DNA of 64,000 nt from NCBI RefSeq assembly GCF_900013425.1, contig NZ_FBXK01000001.1, positions 594,001 to 658,000 of the forward strand, read 5' to 3'. A program made the translations under genes and the position numbers. The notes beneath the pieces were generated by a model. The model searched no databases, was not told the origin of the DNA, and saw only the letters and a list, made by a program, of their open reading frames with translations. The DNA comes from Sphingobium sp. Z007. Its GTDB lineage: Bacteria; Pseudomonadota; Alphaproteobacteria; Sphingomonadales; Sphingomonadaceae. Positions 51,224 to 59,639 of this stretch are shown one piece after another; position 1 is the stretch's first letter; the number at the start of each line of letters is the position of its first letter.

Positions 51224-51268
51224 ATGATGGAAGCGACGCGTACCGACATGCACGAGGTCACGCCGTGA
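51224..51268 (+). CDS. Short leader ORF (14 codons) coupled to the lactonase gene
   Basis: ATG-ATG at 51224-51229 is preceded by a strong ribosome site (AAGGTGAGG) and encodes MMEATRTDMHEVTP. Its stop TGA overlaps the GTG start of the lactonase gene (GTGA at 51265-51268). The best ribosome site upstream of the lactonase therefore serves this mini-ORF. It would act as a translational coupler; no attenuator hairpin or biased codon run was seen. Confidence 0.5.
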   Translation: MMEATRTDMHEVTP

Positions 51269-52104
51269 CGCGACCCCGCATAGTGGATTCGCACCAGCAT
51301 TTCTGGCGCATAGGTGGGCCGGGGCAGGCGTGGCCGGACGCCGACTGGCCCCTCATCCATCGCGATTTCCTGCCCGACGATCTGCGCGCGGCGACCGCGG
51401 GACTCGATCTGGCGGGCACCATATTGGTCCAGTCGCAGCCGGACGATCGCGATACCGACTGGATGCTCGATCTGGTGGCAGACGATCCACTGGTGCTGGG
51501 CGTGGTCGGCTGGGTCGCGATGGAGGCGGCCGATGCGCCGGCGCGGATCGCCCAGCTTGCCGCCCGGCCCAAATGCATCGGGTTGCGTCCCATGCTCCAG
51601 AGCATCGAAGCGAGCGACTGGATCTTGCGGGCCGATCTTGCCCCTGCGATTGAGGCGATGCTGGCGCATGGCCTGCGGTTCGACGCGCTGGTCCAGCCGC
51701 GCCATCTGCCGGTCCTCGCCCGCTTCGCCCAGCGCTGGCCCGATCTGCCGATCGTGATCGACCATGGTGCCAAGCCGCCCGCGGCGGACCAACTTCTCGA
51801 TCCTTGGCGGGACGATCTGGCCGCGCTCGCCCGCTGTCCCAATATCTGGTGTAAGCTGTCGGGCCTGCGCACCGAACAGGCGCCGGGGCAGGCGGCGGAT
51901 GCGCTGGCCCCCTATGTCGCGCATATCCTGGCCTGTTTCGGCGACCGGACGATGTGGGGCAGCGACTGGCCTGTGCTGCTGCACGCAGGGGACGCGTATC
52001 GCGACTGGATCGACGATGCGGTGCGGCTGGCGGGCGATCTGGATGCGACACGAAGCGCCCGCCTGTTCGAAGGGGCCGCACGCGCCTTTTACGGCCTCGC
52101 ATGA
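51265..52104 (+). CDS. L-fuconolactonase-type amidohydrolase
   Basis: 279 residues from GTG 51265 (VTRPRIVDSHQHFW), the point where homology begins; an upstream ATG at 51184 lies inside the operator. TIM-barrel metal motif VDSHQHFWRI, then GTILVQSQPDDRDTDWMLDL, GLRPMLQS, the lower motif LPIVIDHGAKPP and MWGSDWPVLLHAG. This is the COG3618 group that opens sugar lactones such as L-fucono- or L-rhamnono-1,4-lactone. The next gene, an aldose dehydrogenase, starts inside its stop codon, giving consecutive steps sugar to lactone to aldonate. Confidence 0.88.
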   Translation: MTRPRIVDSHQHFWRIGGPGQAWPDADWPLIHRDFLPDDLRAATAGLDLAGTILVQSQPDDRDTDWMLDLVADDPLVLGVVGWVAMEAADAPARIAQLAARPKCIGLRPMLQSIEASDWILRADLAPAIEAMLAHGLRFDALVQPRHLPVLARFAQRWPDLPIVIDHGAKPPAADQLLDPWRDDLAALARCPNIWCKLSGLRTEQAPGQAADALAPYVAHILACFGDRTMWGSDWPVLLHAGDAYRDWIDDAVRLAGDLDATRSARLFEGAARAFYGLA

Positions 52105-53123
52105 CGGAGAAGACTGTGGCGCTGGATTTCGGCCAACTGGGTTTCGGGGCTGCCGCGATCGGCAATCTCTATCGCGCGATCCCGGACAGTGATGCGCGCG
52201 CGGTGATCGACCAGGCCTGGGTTGCCGGGCTACGCTATTTCGACACCGCCCCCCATTATGGCTTCGGCCTCAGCGAAAAGCGGCTTGGCGCGGCGCTGGC
52301 GGACCTTGATCCGGGCGAAACGGCAATCATTTCGACCAAGGTCGGGCGTCGGCTCGATCCCACCCCGGACGCGGACTTGTCGCAGGTGCGGCAGGGGTTT
52401 GTGTCGCCCGAACCCTATGAAAGTATGTTCGATTATAGCTATGACGCGGTGATGCGTTCCTATGAAGCGAGCCGGGTTCGGCTCAGGCGCGATCGAATCG
52501 ACATCCTCTATGTCCATGATATCGGCCGTTTTGCGCATGGCGACGCACATGAGGCCAGGATGCGTGAATTGCTGAACGGCGGATTTCGCGCGCTGGAGGA
52601 ATTGCGGCGCACCGGCGCGGTGCGGGCAATCGGCTTGGGCGTCAATGAAACCGCCGTCTGCGAAGAGATATTGGCCCATGCCGATATCGACCTCATCCTG
52701 CTGGCTGGGCGCTACACATTGCTGGAGCAGTCGCCGCTGGACAGCCTGTTTCCGCTCTGCGCGGCGCGCGGCGTGCGCATCATAGTGGGTGGCCCCTTCA
52801 ACTCCGGCATATTGGCGCAGGGCGTCCGCCATGGCGGGCCGGTCCATTATGATTATGGCGAACCGCCGGCCCCCATTGTCGATCGCGTCCGCCGGATCGA
52901 GGCGCATTGCGACGCCTTCGGGGTCGCGCTCGGCGCGGCGGCGTTGCAGTTTCCGATCGGCCATCCGCTGGTCGCGACCGTCATCCCCGGCATCGGATCG
53001 ACCCGGCACCTCGATTCCGCCGTCGAGTTGATGGCCCAACCCATTCCCGCAGCCTTCTGGCAGGCGTTGCGGCAGGATGGCCTGATCGATCCGCGCGCGC
53101 CCCTGCCAGCGTCGGCGGCGTAG
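52101..53123 (+). CDS. Aldo/keto reductase, L-fucose dehydrogenase (D-threo-aldose dehydrogenase) type
   Basis: 340 residues from the ATG overlapping the lactonase stop. AKR motifs: LGFGAAAIGNLY, RYFDTAPHYGFGLSEKRLGAAL (catalytic Asp and Tyr), the Lys in IISTKVGRRL, the His in ILYVHDIG, and the NAD(P)-binding GGPFNSGIL and VIPGIGST. The match is to the pyridoxal-4-dehydrogenase/L-fucose dehydrogenase group, which oxidises aldoses at C1 with NAD(P). First step of the non-phosphorylative pathway. L-rhamnose or L-galactose are other possible substrates. Confidence 0.87.
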   Translation: MTEKTVALDFGQLGFGAAAIGNLYRAIPDSDARAVIDQAWVAGLRYFDTAPHYGFGLSEKRLGAALADLDPGETAIISTKVGRRLDPTPDADLSQVRQGFVSPEPYESMFDYSYDAVMRSYEASRVRLRRDRIDILYVHDIGRFAHGDAHEARMRELLNGGFRALEELRRTGAVRAIGLGVNETAVCEEILAHADIDLILLAGRYTLLEQSPLDSLFPLCAARGVRIIVGGPFNSGILAQGVRHGGPVHYDYGEPPAPIVDRVRRIEAHCDAFGVALGAAALQFPIGHPLVATVIPGIGSTRHLDSAVELMAQPIPAAFWQALRQDGLIDPRAPLPASAA

Positions 53124-53167
53124 CTGATGCCGCGTGCAGACAGGCCCAGCGTTGTAACAGGAGCAGC

Positions 53168-54451
53168 ATGATGACCGCCACGCGCATCGACGATCGCCCG
53201 CCTACCCGCTATCGCTGGGTCGTCGTGGCGCTGCTCTTCGCGGCGACCGCGATCAACTATGTCGATCGCCAGATGATCGGCGTGCTCAAGCCGACCCTGT
53301 CGGCCGAAATGGGCTGGTCGGAAACCGACTATGCCAATATCGTCTTTTGGTTCCAGGCCGCTTATGCGGTCGGCTATCTGGGCTTTGGCCGAATCGTGGA
53401 TATGGTGGGCGCGCGCTTTGGCTATGCCATCGCGGTCGTCATCTGGACCATCGCCCATATGGCGCATGGTGGCGTGCATAGCGTCACGCAGTTCGCCATG
53501 GCCCGGTTCGGCCTGGGCGTGGGCGAATCCGGCAATTTCCCCGCGGGCATCAAGGCCGTCACAGAATGGTTCCCGCAAAAGGAACGCGCCTTCGCCATCG
53601 GCCTGTTCAACGCCGGCGCCAATATCGGCGCGATCGTGACGCCGCTGCTGGTGCCATGGCTGACCGTTGCCTATGGCTGGCGCGTCGCCTTTTACGCCAC
53701 CGGCCTTTTCGGGATTGTCTGGCTGATCGCTTGGCTGACCTTCTACCGAAGGCCGGACGATCACCCCCGGATATCGGCGCAAGAACTGGCCTATATCCGG
53801 CAGGACGCGGCCGACCCGGTGGAGCCGATCGGCTGGAGCCGCCTGCTCACCATTCGCGAAACCTGGGCCTATGCGATCGGCAAATTCTGCATCGACCCGA
53901 TCTGGTGGTTCTTCCTCTTCTGGCTGCCCGGCTATCTCGGCACCCGCTACGGCCTGGACCTGCTGAGCTTCGGGCCGCCGCTGGTCGCCATCTATCTGCT
54001 GTCGGACCTGGGCAGCGTTGCGGGCGGTTGGATGTCGGGGCGGCTGATGAAGGCGGGCAAGAGCGTCAATGCCGCGCGCAAGCTGACCATGCTGCTCTGC
54101 GCCTGCGCGGTGCTGCCGGTCTTCTTTGCCCAGTCGATCGACAATCTGTGGCTTGCCGTTCTGGTCATCGGCGTGGCGACCGCGGCGCATCAGGCCTTTT
54201 CCGCCAACCTCTACACCCTGCCGTCGGACCTGTTTCCGCGCGGCGCAGTGGGATCGGTCGTCGGCATCGGCGGTACATTGGGCGCGGTCGGCGGCATGGC
54301 GATGGCCAAATATGCAGGCTATGTCCTTGACGGCATCGGCAGCTACACGCCGCTCTTCGCCGTGGCGGGCAGCGCCTATTTCATCGCGCTCGCTGCCGTT
54401 CACCTCCTGTCGCCGCGGCTTGTGCGCGTCAGCATAGCGTCGACCGAATAA
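53168..54451 (+). CDS. MFS transporter, ACS family (hexuronate/sugar-acid type)
   Basis: 427 residues from ATG 53168 with ribosome site AGGAG. Membrane segments 1-12 include RWVVVALLFAATAINYVDRQMIGVLKPTL, the segment-1 signature of ExuT/GudP-type anion:cation symporters; GFGRIVDMVGARFGYA and LGVGESGNFPAGIKAVTEWFP are also family-typical. It likely imports galacturonate or another sugar acid with protons. It follows the aldose dehydrogenase by 44 bp and closes the sugar region. Confidence 0.9.
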   Translation: MMTATRIDDRPPTRYRWVVVALLFAATAINYVDRQMIGVLKPTLSAEMGWSETDYANIVFWFQAAYAVGYLGFGRIVDMVGARFGYAIAVVIWTIAHMAHGGVHSVTQFAMARFGLGVGESGNFPAGIKAVTEWFPQKERAFAIGLFNAGANIGAIVTPLLVPWLTVAYGWRVAFYATGLFGIVWLIAWLTFYRRPDDHPRISAQELAYIRQDAADPVEPIGWSRLLTIRETWAYAIGKFCIDPIWWFFLFWLPGYLGTRYGLDLLSFGPPLVAIYLLSDLGSVAGGWMSGRLMKAGKSVNAARKLTMLLCACAVLPVFFAQSIDNLWLAVLVIGVATAAHQAFSANLYTLPSDLFPRGAVGSVVGIGGTLGAVGGMAMAKYAGYVLDGIGSYTPLFAVAGSAYFIALAAVHLLSPRLVRVSIASTE

Positions 54452-54474
54452 GGGCTAGCAAGCCCGGCAGGCGG

Positions 54475-54945
54475 CTATAACGGGATGGCCGTCGTATATT
54501 TCGTCATCGACAACGCGAAATGCGACGCCGCGCCGGCGACCGACGCATGGCCCAGCAGGGTCTGCATCAGGAAGCGGTTATAATCCTCCACATCGGCCAC
54601 GACCACCCGGATCAGATAGTCCCACTCCCCCGACATCGAAAAACATTCCACGATTTCCGGCCGCCCATCGACGAAATGTTCGAAGGCGGCGCGCGCTTCG
54701 CGGGCATGGCTGCGCATACGGATGTTGCACAGGACATTGACCCCGCGCCCGACCTGCGCCGGGTCCACCAGCCGCACCGTCCGGGTAAGGACGCCCGCGG
54801 CTTCCAGCGCCTTGATCCGTCGCCAGCAGGATGCGCTGGACGCGCCGACCCGTTCGGCCAGGTCCTGGTGGCTGATCCCGGCATCGTCCTGCAAGGCGGA
54901 GAGGATTTTGCGATCCACCGCGTCAAGTTGACCATCCTGTTTCAT
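54475..54945 (-). CDS. Lrp/AsnC-family regulator divergent from phhA
   Basis: 156 residues from ATG 54945; the frame is open upstream but the domain begins here. Helix-turn-helix DAVDRKILSALQDDAGISHQDLAERVGASSASCWRRIKALEAAGVL, then the AsnC ligand/oligomer domain with SMSGEWDYLIRVVVADVEDYNRFL. It is divergent from the phenylalanine hydroxylase gene with a 94-bp gap, so it probably senses an aromatic amino acid and controls that operon (PhhR in pseudomonads is an unrelated sigma-54 activator). Confidence 0.92.
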   Translation of the reverse strand: MKQDGQLDAVDRKILSALQDDAGISHQDLAERVGASSASCWRRIKALEAAGVLTRTVRLVDPAQVGRGVNVLCNIRMRSHAREARAAFEHFVDGRPEIVECFSMSGEWDYLIRVVVADVEDYNRFLMQTLLGHASVAGAASHFALSMTKYTTAIPL

Positions 54946-55039
54946 ATACCGCCAATATCTGATGAAGTCTAATCGATCATAGGCCATTATCCGGCAAGAT
55001 TGAAACCTGATTTCCATGCGTTCATGGCATGATAGGCAG

Positions 55040-55912
55040 ATGGCGAACATCGACCTTCTTGCGCCCGATGGCGCAGCAGCGGACTGGACCATCCCGCAGG
55101 ACTGGGCGTCCTATACGCGCCAAGACCATGCGATGTGGGATCGCCTGTTCGCGCGCCAGACGCAGATGCTGCCTGGCCGCGCCGTGCACGAATTTCTAGA
55201 AGGGCTGGATTTCTTGCGGATGACGAAGCCGGGCATCCCCGACTTTGCCGAACTGTCCGACCGATTGATGAAACGCACGGGTTGGCAGGTCATCGCCGTG
55301 CCCGGACTGGTGCCGGACAAGGTGTTTTTCGATCATCTCGCCAATCGCCGCTTCGTCGCCGGTCGCTTCATCCGCCAGCCCGACCAGATCGACTATCTCC
55401 AGGAACCGGACGTTTTCCACGACGTGTTCGGCCATGTGCCCCTGCTCGCCAACCCCGTCTTCGCCGATTATATGCAGGCCTATGGCCAGGGCGGTCTGCG
55501 CGCCGATGCGCTGGGGTCGATCGAACGGCTGGCGCGGCTTTACTGGTACACCGTCGAATTCGGCCTGATCCGCCACGATGACGGCCTCAAACTCTATGGC
55601 GCGGGGATTGTGTCATCGCATGGCGAGTCGGAATTCGCCCTGGACGATCCGTCGCCCAATCGCCTGGGTTTCGACCTCCAGCGATTGATGCGGACCCGCT
55701 ATCGCATCGACGATTATCAGCAAAGCTATTTCGTCATCGACAGTTTCGAACAGCTTTTGCGCATGACCGCCGAAACCGACTTCGCGCCGCTCTACGCGCA
55801 GCTCGACGGCCTGCCCGATATCGACACCGACACCATCCTGGCGACCGACCGCGTCTTCCATCGCGGCACGCAGGATTATGCCAACAGTAAAAAGGAAGAG
55901 GACGACGCATGA
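55040..55912 (+). CDS. phhA: Phenylalanine 4-hydroxylase
   Basis: 290 residues from ATG 55040 (AGGCAG upstream); an ATG at 55016 would add eight residues. Fe ligands are the two His of PDVFHDVFGHVPLLANPVFADY (about residues 127 and 132) and the Glu of WYTVEFGLI (about 172). GLVPDKVFFDHLANRRF, YGAGIVSSHGES and YQQSYFVIDSF are also conserved. It converts Phe to Tyr using tetrahydropterin and O2. First gene of the tyrosine-degradation operon. No pterin-carbinolamine dehydratase (phhB) is adjacent. Confidence 0.95.
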   Translation: MANIDLLAPDGAAADWTIPQDWASYTRQDHAMWDRLFARQTQMLPGRAVHEFLEGLDFLRMTKPGIPDFAELSDRLMKRTGWQVIAVPGLVPDKVFFDHLANRRFVAGRFIRQPDQIDYLQEPDVFHDVFGHVPLLANPVFADYMQAYGQGGLRADALGSIERLARLYWYTVEFGLIRHDDGLKLYGAGIVSSHGESEFALDDPSPNRLGFDLQRLMRTRYRIDDYQQSYFVIDSFEQLLRMTAETDFAPLYAQLDGLPDIDTDTILATDRVFHRGTQDYANSKKEEDDA

Positions 55913-56949
55913 CCGCCACTACCGACAACCCCTTGGGCCTCAATGGCTTCGAATTTGTCGAATTCACCTCGCCCGACCCAGAGGCGATGGCCGCGCAGTT
56001 CGAGCAATTAGGCTTCGTCGCCAGCCATCGCCACCCGCGCAAGAACATCACCCGTTACCGCCAGGGGCGCATCAATCTGATGCTCAACCGCGACGATGCC
56101 GGTCGCGTGGCTGAATTTCGCGGCGTGCATGGCCCGTCGGCCAGCGCCATGGCCTTCCGCGTCGCCGATCCCGCAGCCGCGCTCGAATGGGCGCTGGCCA
56201 ATGGCGGCAAGGCGACGGCGGAGGACGACACGGTCATCGAAGGGATCGGCGGCGCCTATCTCTATTTCATGCCGGCAGACGGCGATCCCTATGCCGACTG
56301 GGCCGAGTTTCCCGGCTGGCAGGAGAAGGCGGCGGAAAACAGCGTCGGCCTCGACCTGCTCGATCATCTCACGCATAATGTCCGGCGCGGACAGATGCGG
56401 GTATGGAGCGAATTTTACCGCACCCTCTTCGGGTTCGAGGAACAGAAATTCTTCGATATCAAGGGCAAGGCCACCGGCCTTACCAGCCAGGCGATGATTG
56501 CGCCGGACAAGGCGATCCGCATCCCGCTCAATGAAAGCCAGGACGACAAGAGCCAGATCGAGGAGTTCATCCGCGATTATCATGGCGAGGGTATCCAGCA
56601 TCTCGCGCTCACCACCGACAATATCTATGACACGGTGGAGAGATTGCGTGCGCGGGGCGTGCGGTTGCAGGACACGATTGAGACCTATTATGAACTGGTC
56701 GACAAGCGCGTACCCGGCCATGGCGAGGATCTGGAGCGGCTGCGCAAGAACCGCATCCTGATCGACGGCGATGTCGAAAGCGAAGGTATATTGCTGCAAA
56801 TCTTCACTGAGAATATGTTCGGCCCGATCTTTTTCGAGATCATCCAACGCAAGGGCAATGAGGGTTTCGGTAACGGCAATTTCCAGGCGCTGTTCGAAAG
56901 CATCGAACTGGACCAGATACGGCGCGGCGTGGTCAGCGTCGACGCGTGA
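55909..56949 (+). CDS. hppD: 4-Hydroxyphenylpyruvate dioxygenase
   Basis: 346 residues; starts inside the phhA stop (ATGA). Two VOC domains. Fe ligands are expected in LDLLDHLTHNV (about residue 150), EGIQHLALTT (about 230) and LLQIFTENMFGPIFFE (about 300). The C-terminal helix QRKGNEGFGNGNFQALFESIE gates the active site in this family. It converts 4-hydroxyphenylpyruvate to homogentisate with O2. The hppD-hmgA gap contains an inverted repeat, so downstream genes might be partly independent. Confidence 0.95.
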   Translation: MTATTDNPLGLNGFEFVEFTSPDPEAMAAQFEQLGFVASHRHPRKNITRYRQGRINLMLNRDDAGRVAEFRGVHGPSASAMAFRVADPAAALEWALANGGKATAEDDTVIEGIGGAYLYFMPADGDPYADWAEFPGWQEKAAENSVGLDLLDHLTHNVRRGQMRVWSEFYRTLFGFEEQKFFDIKGKATGLTSQAMIAPDKAIRIPLNESQDDKSQIEEFIRDYHGEGIQHLALTTDNIYDTVERLRARGVRLQDTIETYYELVDKRVPGHGEDLERLRKNRILIDGDVESEGILLQIFTENMFGPIFFEIIQRKGNEGFGNGNFQALFESIELDQIRRGVVSVDA

Positions 56950-56970
56950 GATAATCTAAAACTGTTCGGG

Positions 56971-57030
56971 CTGAGCCTGTCGAAGCCTGTCCGTCCTTTC
57001 TCATAGGGACGGCCCTTCGACACGCGCAGG
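56971..57030. repeat. Intergenic inverted repeat between hppD and hmgA
   Basis: The inner stem CCGTCC (56991-56996) pairs with GGACGG (57007-57012). The outer CCTGTCGAAG (56976-56985) pairs with CTTCGACACG (57015-57024) imperfectly. The sequence CTGTCGAAG is the same family as the element at 3513-3582. It may act as a processing or partial termination point. Confidence 0.55.
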
Positions 57031-57051
57031 ATGGACGGAGGAGAGCGGCAA

Positions 57052-58353
57052 ATGGATTATCTTTCCGGCTTCGGCAATCATCACGCGACGGAGGCGGTGG
57101 CGGGCGCGCTGCCGGTCGGGCGCAATTCGCCCCAGCGGGTGCCCTATGGCCTCTATGCCGAGCAACTGTCCGCGACCGCCTTCACCGCGCCGCGACAGGA
57201 AAACCGGCGCAGCTGGCTTTACCGGATGCGGCCGAGCGCGATGCACCCGCCGTTCATGCCCTATGCCGGGCAGGCACCGCTGGGCAGACCGGCATTTGAA
57301 GCGGGCGCGCCGACGCCCAACCGGTTGCGCTGGAACTCGTTGCCGCTGCCGCTGGAAGCCGCCGACTTTATCGACGGCCTCGTCACCTATGCCAGTAATG
57401 GCGATTTTGCGGCGGGGGTGGGGTGCAGCCTCCATCTCTATGCGGCCAATCGGTCAATGGTCGATCGCGCCTTCTTCAGCGCCGACGGCGAATGGCTGAT
57501 CGTGCCGCAGCAGGGCCGGTTGCGGATCGTCACGGAGATGGGCGTCATGCTAATCGCGCCGTTGCAGATAGCCCTGATCCCGCGCGGCGTGCGCTTTCGC
57601 GTCGAACTGCTGGACGACGTGGCGCGCGGCTATGCCTGCGAAAATCATGGCGCGCTTTTCAGATTGCCAGATCTGGGACCGATCGGCTCCAATGGCCTCG
57701 CCAATGTCCGCGATTTCGAGGCGCCCGTCGCCGCCTATGAGGATGTCGATCGCCCCTGCGAACTGGTGCAGAAATATCAGGGGCGGCTCTGGTCGACCAT
57801 GCTGGATCACAGCCCCCTCGATGTCGTGGCATGGCATGGCAATGTCGCGCCCTATCTCTATGATCTGTCACGGTTCAATGTCATCGGCACGGTGAGCTAC
57901 GATCATCCCGACCCGTCGATTTTCACCGTGCTGACGTCGCCGAGCGACACCGCCGGAACCGCGAACCTCGACTTCGTCATCTTCCCGCCGCGCTGGATGG
58001 TGGCGGAGGATACGTTTCGCCCGCCCTGGTTCCACCGCAATATCATGAGCGAGTTCATGGGCCTCATCACCGGCGATTACGACGCCAAGGCAGGGGGCTT
58101 CGCGCCGGGCGGGGCGAGCCTGCACAATATGATGTCGGCGCATGGCCCGGACGTGGCGAGCCATGACCGCGCGGTCGCGGCAACACTGACGCCGCACAAG
58201 ATCGAGGATACAATGGCCTTCATGTTCGAAAGTCGCCTGCCCTTCACGCCGACAGGCTGGGCGATGGAAACGCCTTTGTTACAGGGCGATTATGATGCGT
58301 GCTGGACAGGCTTTGCCAAGGCGCAATTACCAACGCAGGGGAGCGACGCATGA
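57052..58353 (+). CDS. hmgA: Homogentisate 1,2-dioxygenase
   Basis: 433 residues from ATG 57052, with GGAGGAGAG upstream; an ATG 7 codons earlier is less likely. Starts [16 protein letters not shown], typical of Hmg[60 protein letters not shown] and the Fe-binding [14 protein letters not shown]...[10 protein letters not shown] are conserved. It opens the homogentisate ring to maleylacetoacetate. The fumarylacetoacetase gene starts in its stop codon (ATGA). Confidence 0.95.
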   Translation: MDYLSGFGNHHATEAVAGALPVGRNSPQRVPYGLYAEQLSATAFTAPRQENRRSWLYRMRPSAMHPPFMPYAGQAPLGRPAFEAGAPTPNRLRWNSLPLPLEAADFIDGLVTYASNGDFAAGVGCSLHLYAANRSMVDRAFFSADGEWLIVPQQGRLRIVTEMGVMLIAPLQIALIPRGVRFRVELLDDVARGYACENHGALFRLPDLGPIGSNGLANVRDFEAPVAAYEDVDRPCELVQKYQGRLWSTMLDHSPLDVVAWHGNVAPYLYDLSRFNVIGTVSYDHPDPSIFTVLTSPSDTAGTANLDFVIFPPRWMVAEDTFRPPWFHRNIMSEFMGLITGDYDAKAGGFAPGGASLHNMMSAHGPDVASHDRAVAATLTPHKIEDTMAFMFESRLPFTPTGWAMETPLLQGDYDACWTGFAKAQLPTQGSDA

Positions 58354-59639
58354 GCTGGTGGACCACCGACGAGACGCATGATCCGGCGCGGACGAGCTGG
58401 GTTGACGGCGCGAATGGCCATGCCGATTTCCCGATCCAGAACCTGCCCTTCGGGGTGTTCTCACCGCCGGACGGAGACGCGAGGATCGGCGTTGCGATCG
58501 GCGACAGCATCCTCGATCTTTCGGCCCTTGCCGATCAACTGCCCGCATCGGATGCCTTGCGGTATAACCGTCTGAATGCGCTGTTCGCCCTGCCCACTGA
58601 ACAGCGTCGCAAGCTGCGCCATGCCATTAGCGGGATGCTGAGCGATCGGGCGATGGCGGATCAGGTGCGCCCTCATCTCCATGCCGCCGCGGACTGCGCG
58701 CTGCACCTGCCGGCCCAAATTGGCGATTATACCGACTTCTATGTCGGCATCCATCACGCCAATAATATCGGTCGGCAATTCCGGCCGGACAATCCCTTGC
58801 TGCCCAATTATAAATATGTGCCGATCGGTTATCATGGCCGGGCGTCGTCGATCCGGCCATCGGGCGTGGCGGTGCGGCGACCGCTGGGGCAGCGCAAACC
58901 GCCCGAAGCGGACACGCCGATCTTCGGTCCATCGACCCGGCTGGACTATGAGCTGGAACTGGGCGTCTGGATCGGGGCCGGCAATGATCTGGGCACCCCG
59001 ATCCCGATCGATCAGGCGGCCGATCATGTCGCGGGCTTCTGCCTGCTCAATGACTGGTCGGCGCGCGATTTCCAGGCCTGGGAATATCAGCCGCTCGGCC
59101 CCTTCCTGGCCAAGAATTTCCAGTCGACCATTTCGCCGTGGGTGGTGACGGCCGAAGCGATGGCGCCCTTCCGCCTGCCCCAACCGCCCCGGCCGCAGGG
59201 CGATCCAGACCCCTTGCCCTATCTTCAGGACGCGGCCGATCGCCAGCATGGCGGGCTGGCCCTGACGCTGGAAGTGTCGATCCTGACCGCGGCGATGCGG
59301 GCGCGGGGCGGTGCGCCCCATCGCCTCAGCACCGGCCCGGCGAGCAACATGTATTGGACCGTGCAGCAGATCGTCGCCCACCACGCCTCCAACGGCTGCA
59401 ATCTCAGTCCGGGCGATCTGCTGGGCACCGGCACGATTTCGGCGCCCGATCGATCGGGCTATGGCAGCCTGATGGAATTGTCGGCGGGCGGCAAAGAACC
59501 GGTGGCCTTGCCCGGCGGCGAAAGCCGCACCTTTCTGGAGGATGGCGACGAGATCATCCTGCGGGCGAGCGCGACGGTGCCCGGCTTTGCACCGATCGGC
59601 TTTGGCGAATGCCGGGCGATGATATGTCCGGCGCCCTAA
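58350..59639 (+). CDS. fahA: Fumarylacetoacetase
   Basis: 429 residues. N-terminal SH3-like domain ([16 protein letters not shown]) and FAH barrel with [77 protein letters not shown] and ISPWVV. Asp, two Glu and Asp metal ligands are in place. It cleaves fumarylacetoacetate to fumarate and acetoacetate. No maleylacetoacetate isomerase lies in the cluster. The last 86 bp overlap the end of a glycosyltransferase gene on the opposite strand. Confidence 0.95.
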   Translation: MSWWTTDETHDPARTSWVDGANGHADFPIQNLPFGVFSPPDGDARIGVAIGDSILDLSALADQLPASDALRYNRLNALFALPTEQRRKLRHAISGMLSDRAMADQVRPHLHAAADCALHLPAQIGDYTDFYVGIHHANNIGRQFRPDNPLLPNYKYVPIGYHGRASSIRPSGVAVRRPLGQRKPPEADTPIFGPSTRLDYELELGVWIGAGNDLGTPIPIDQAADHVAGFCLLNDWSARDFQAWEYQPLGPFLAKNFQSTISPWVVTAEAMAPFRLPQPPRPQGDPDPLPYLQDAADRQHGGLALTLEVSILTAAMRARGGAPHRLSTGPASNMYWTVQQIVAHHASNGCNLSPGDLLGTGTISAPDRSGYGSLMELSAGGKEPVALPGGESRTFLEDGDEIILRASATVPGFAPIGFGECRAMICPAP

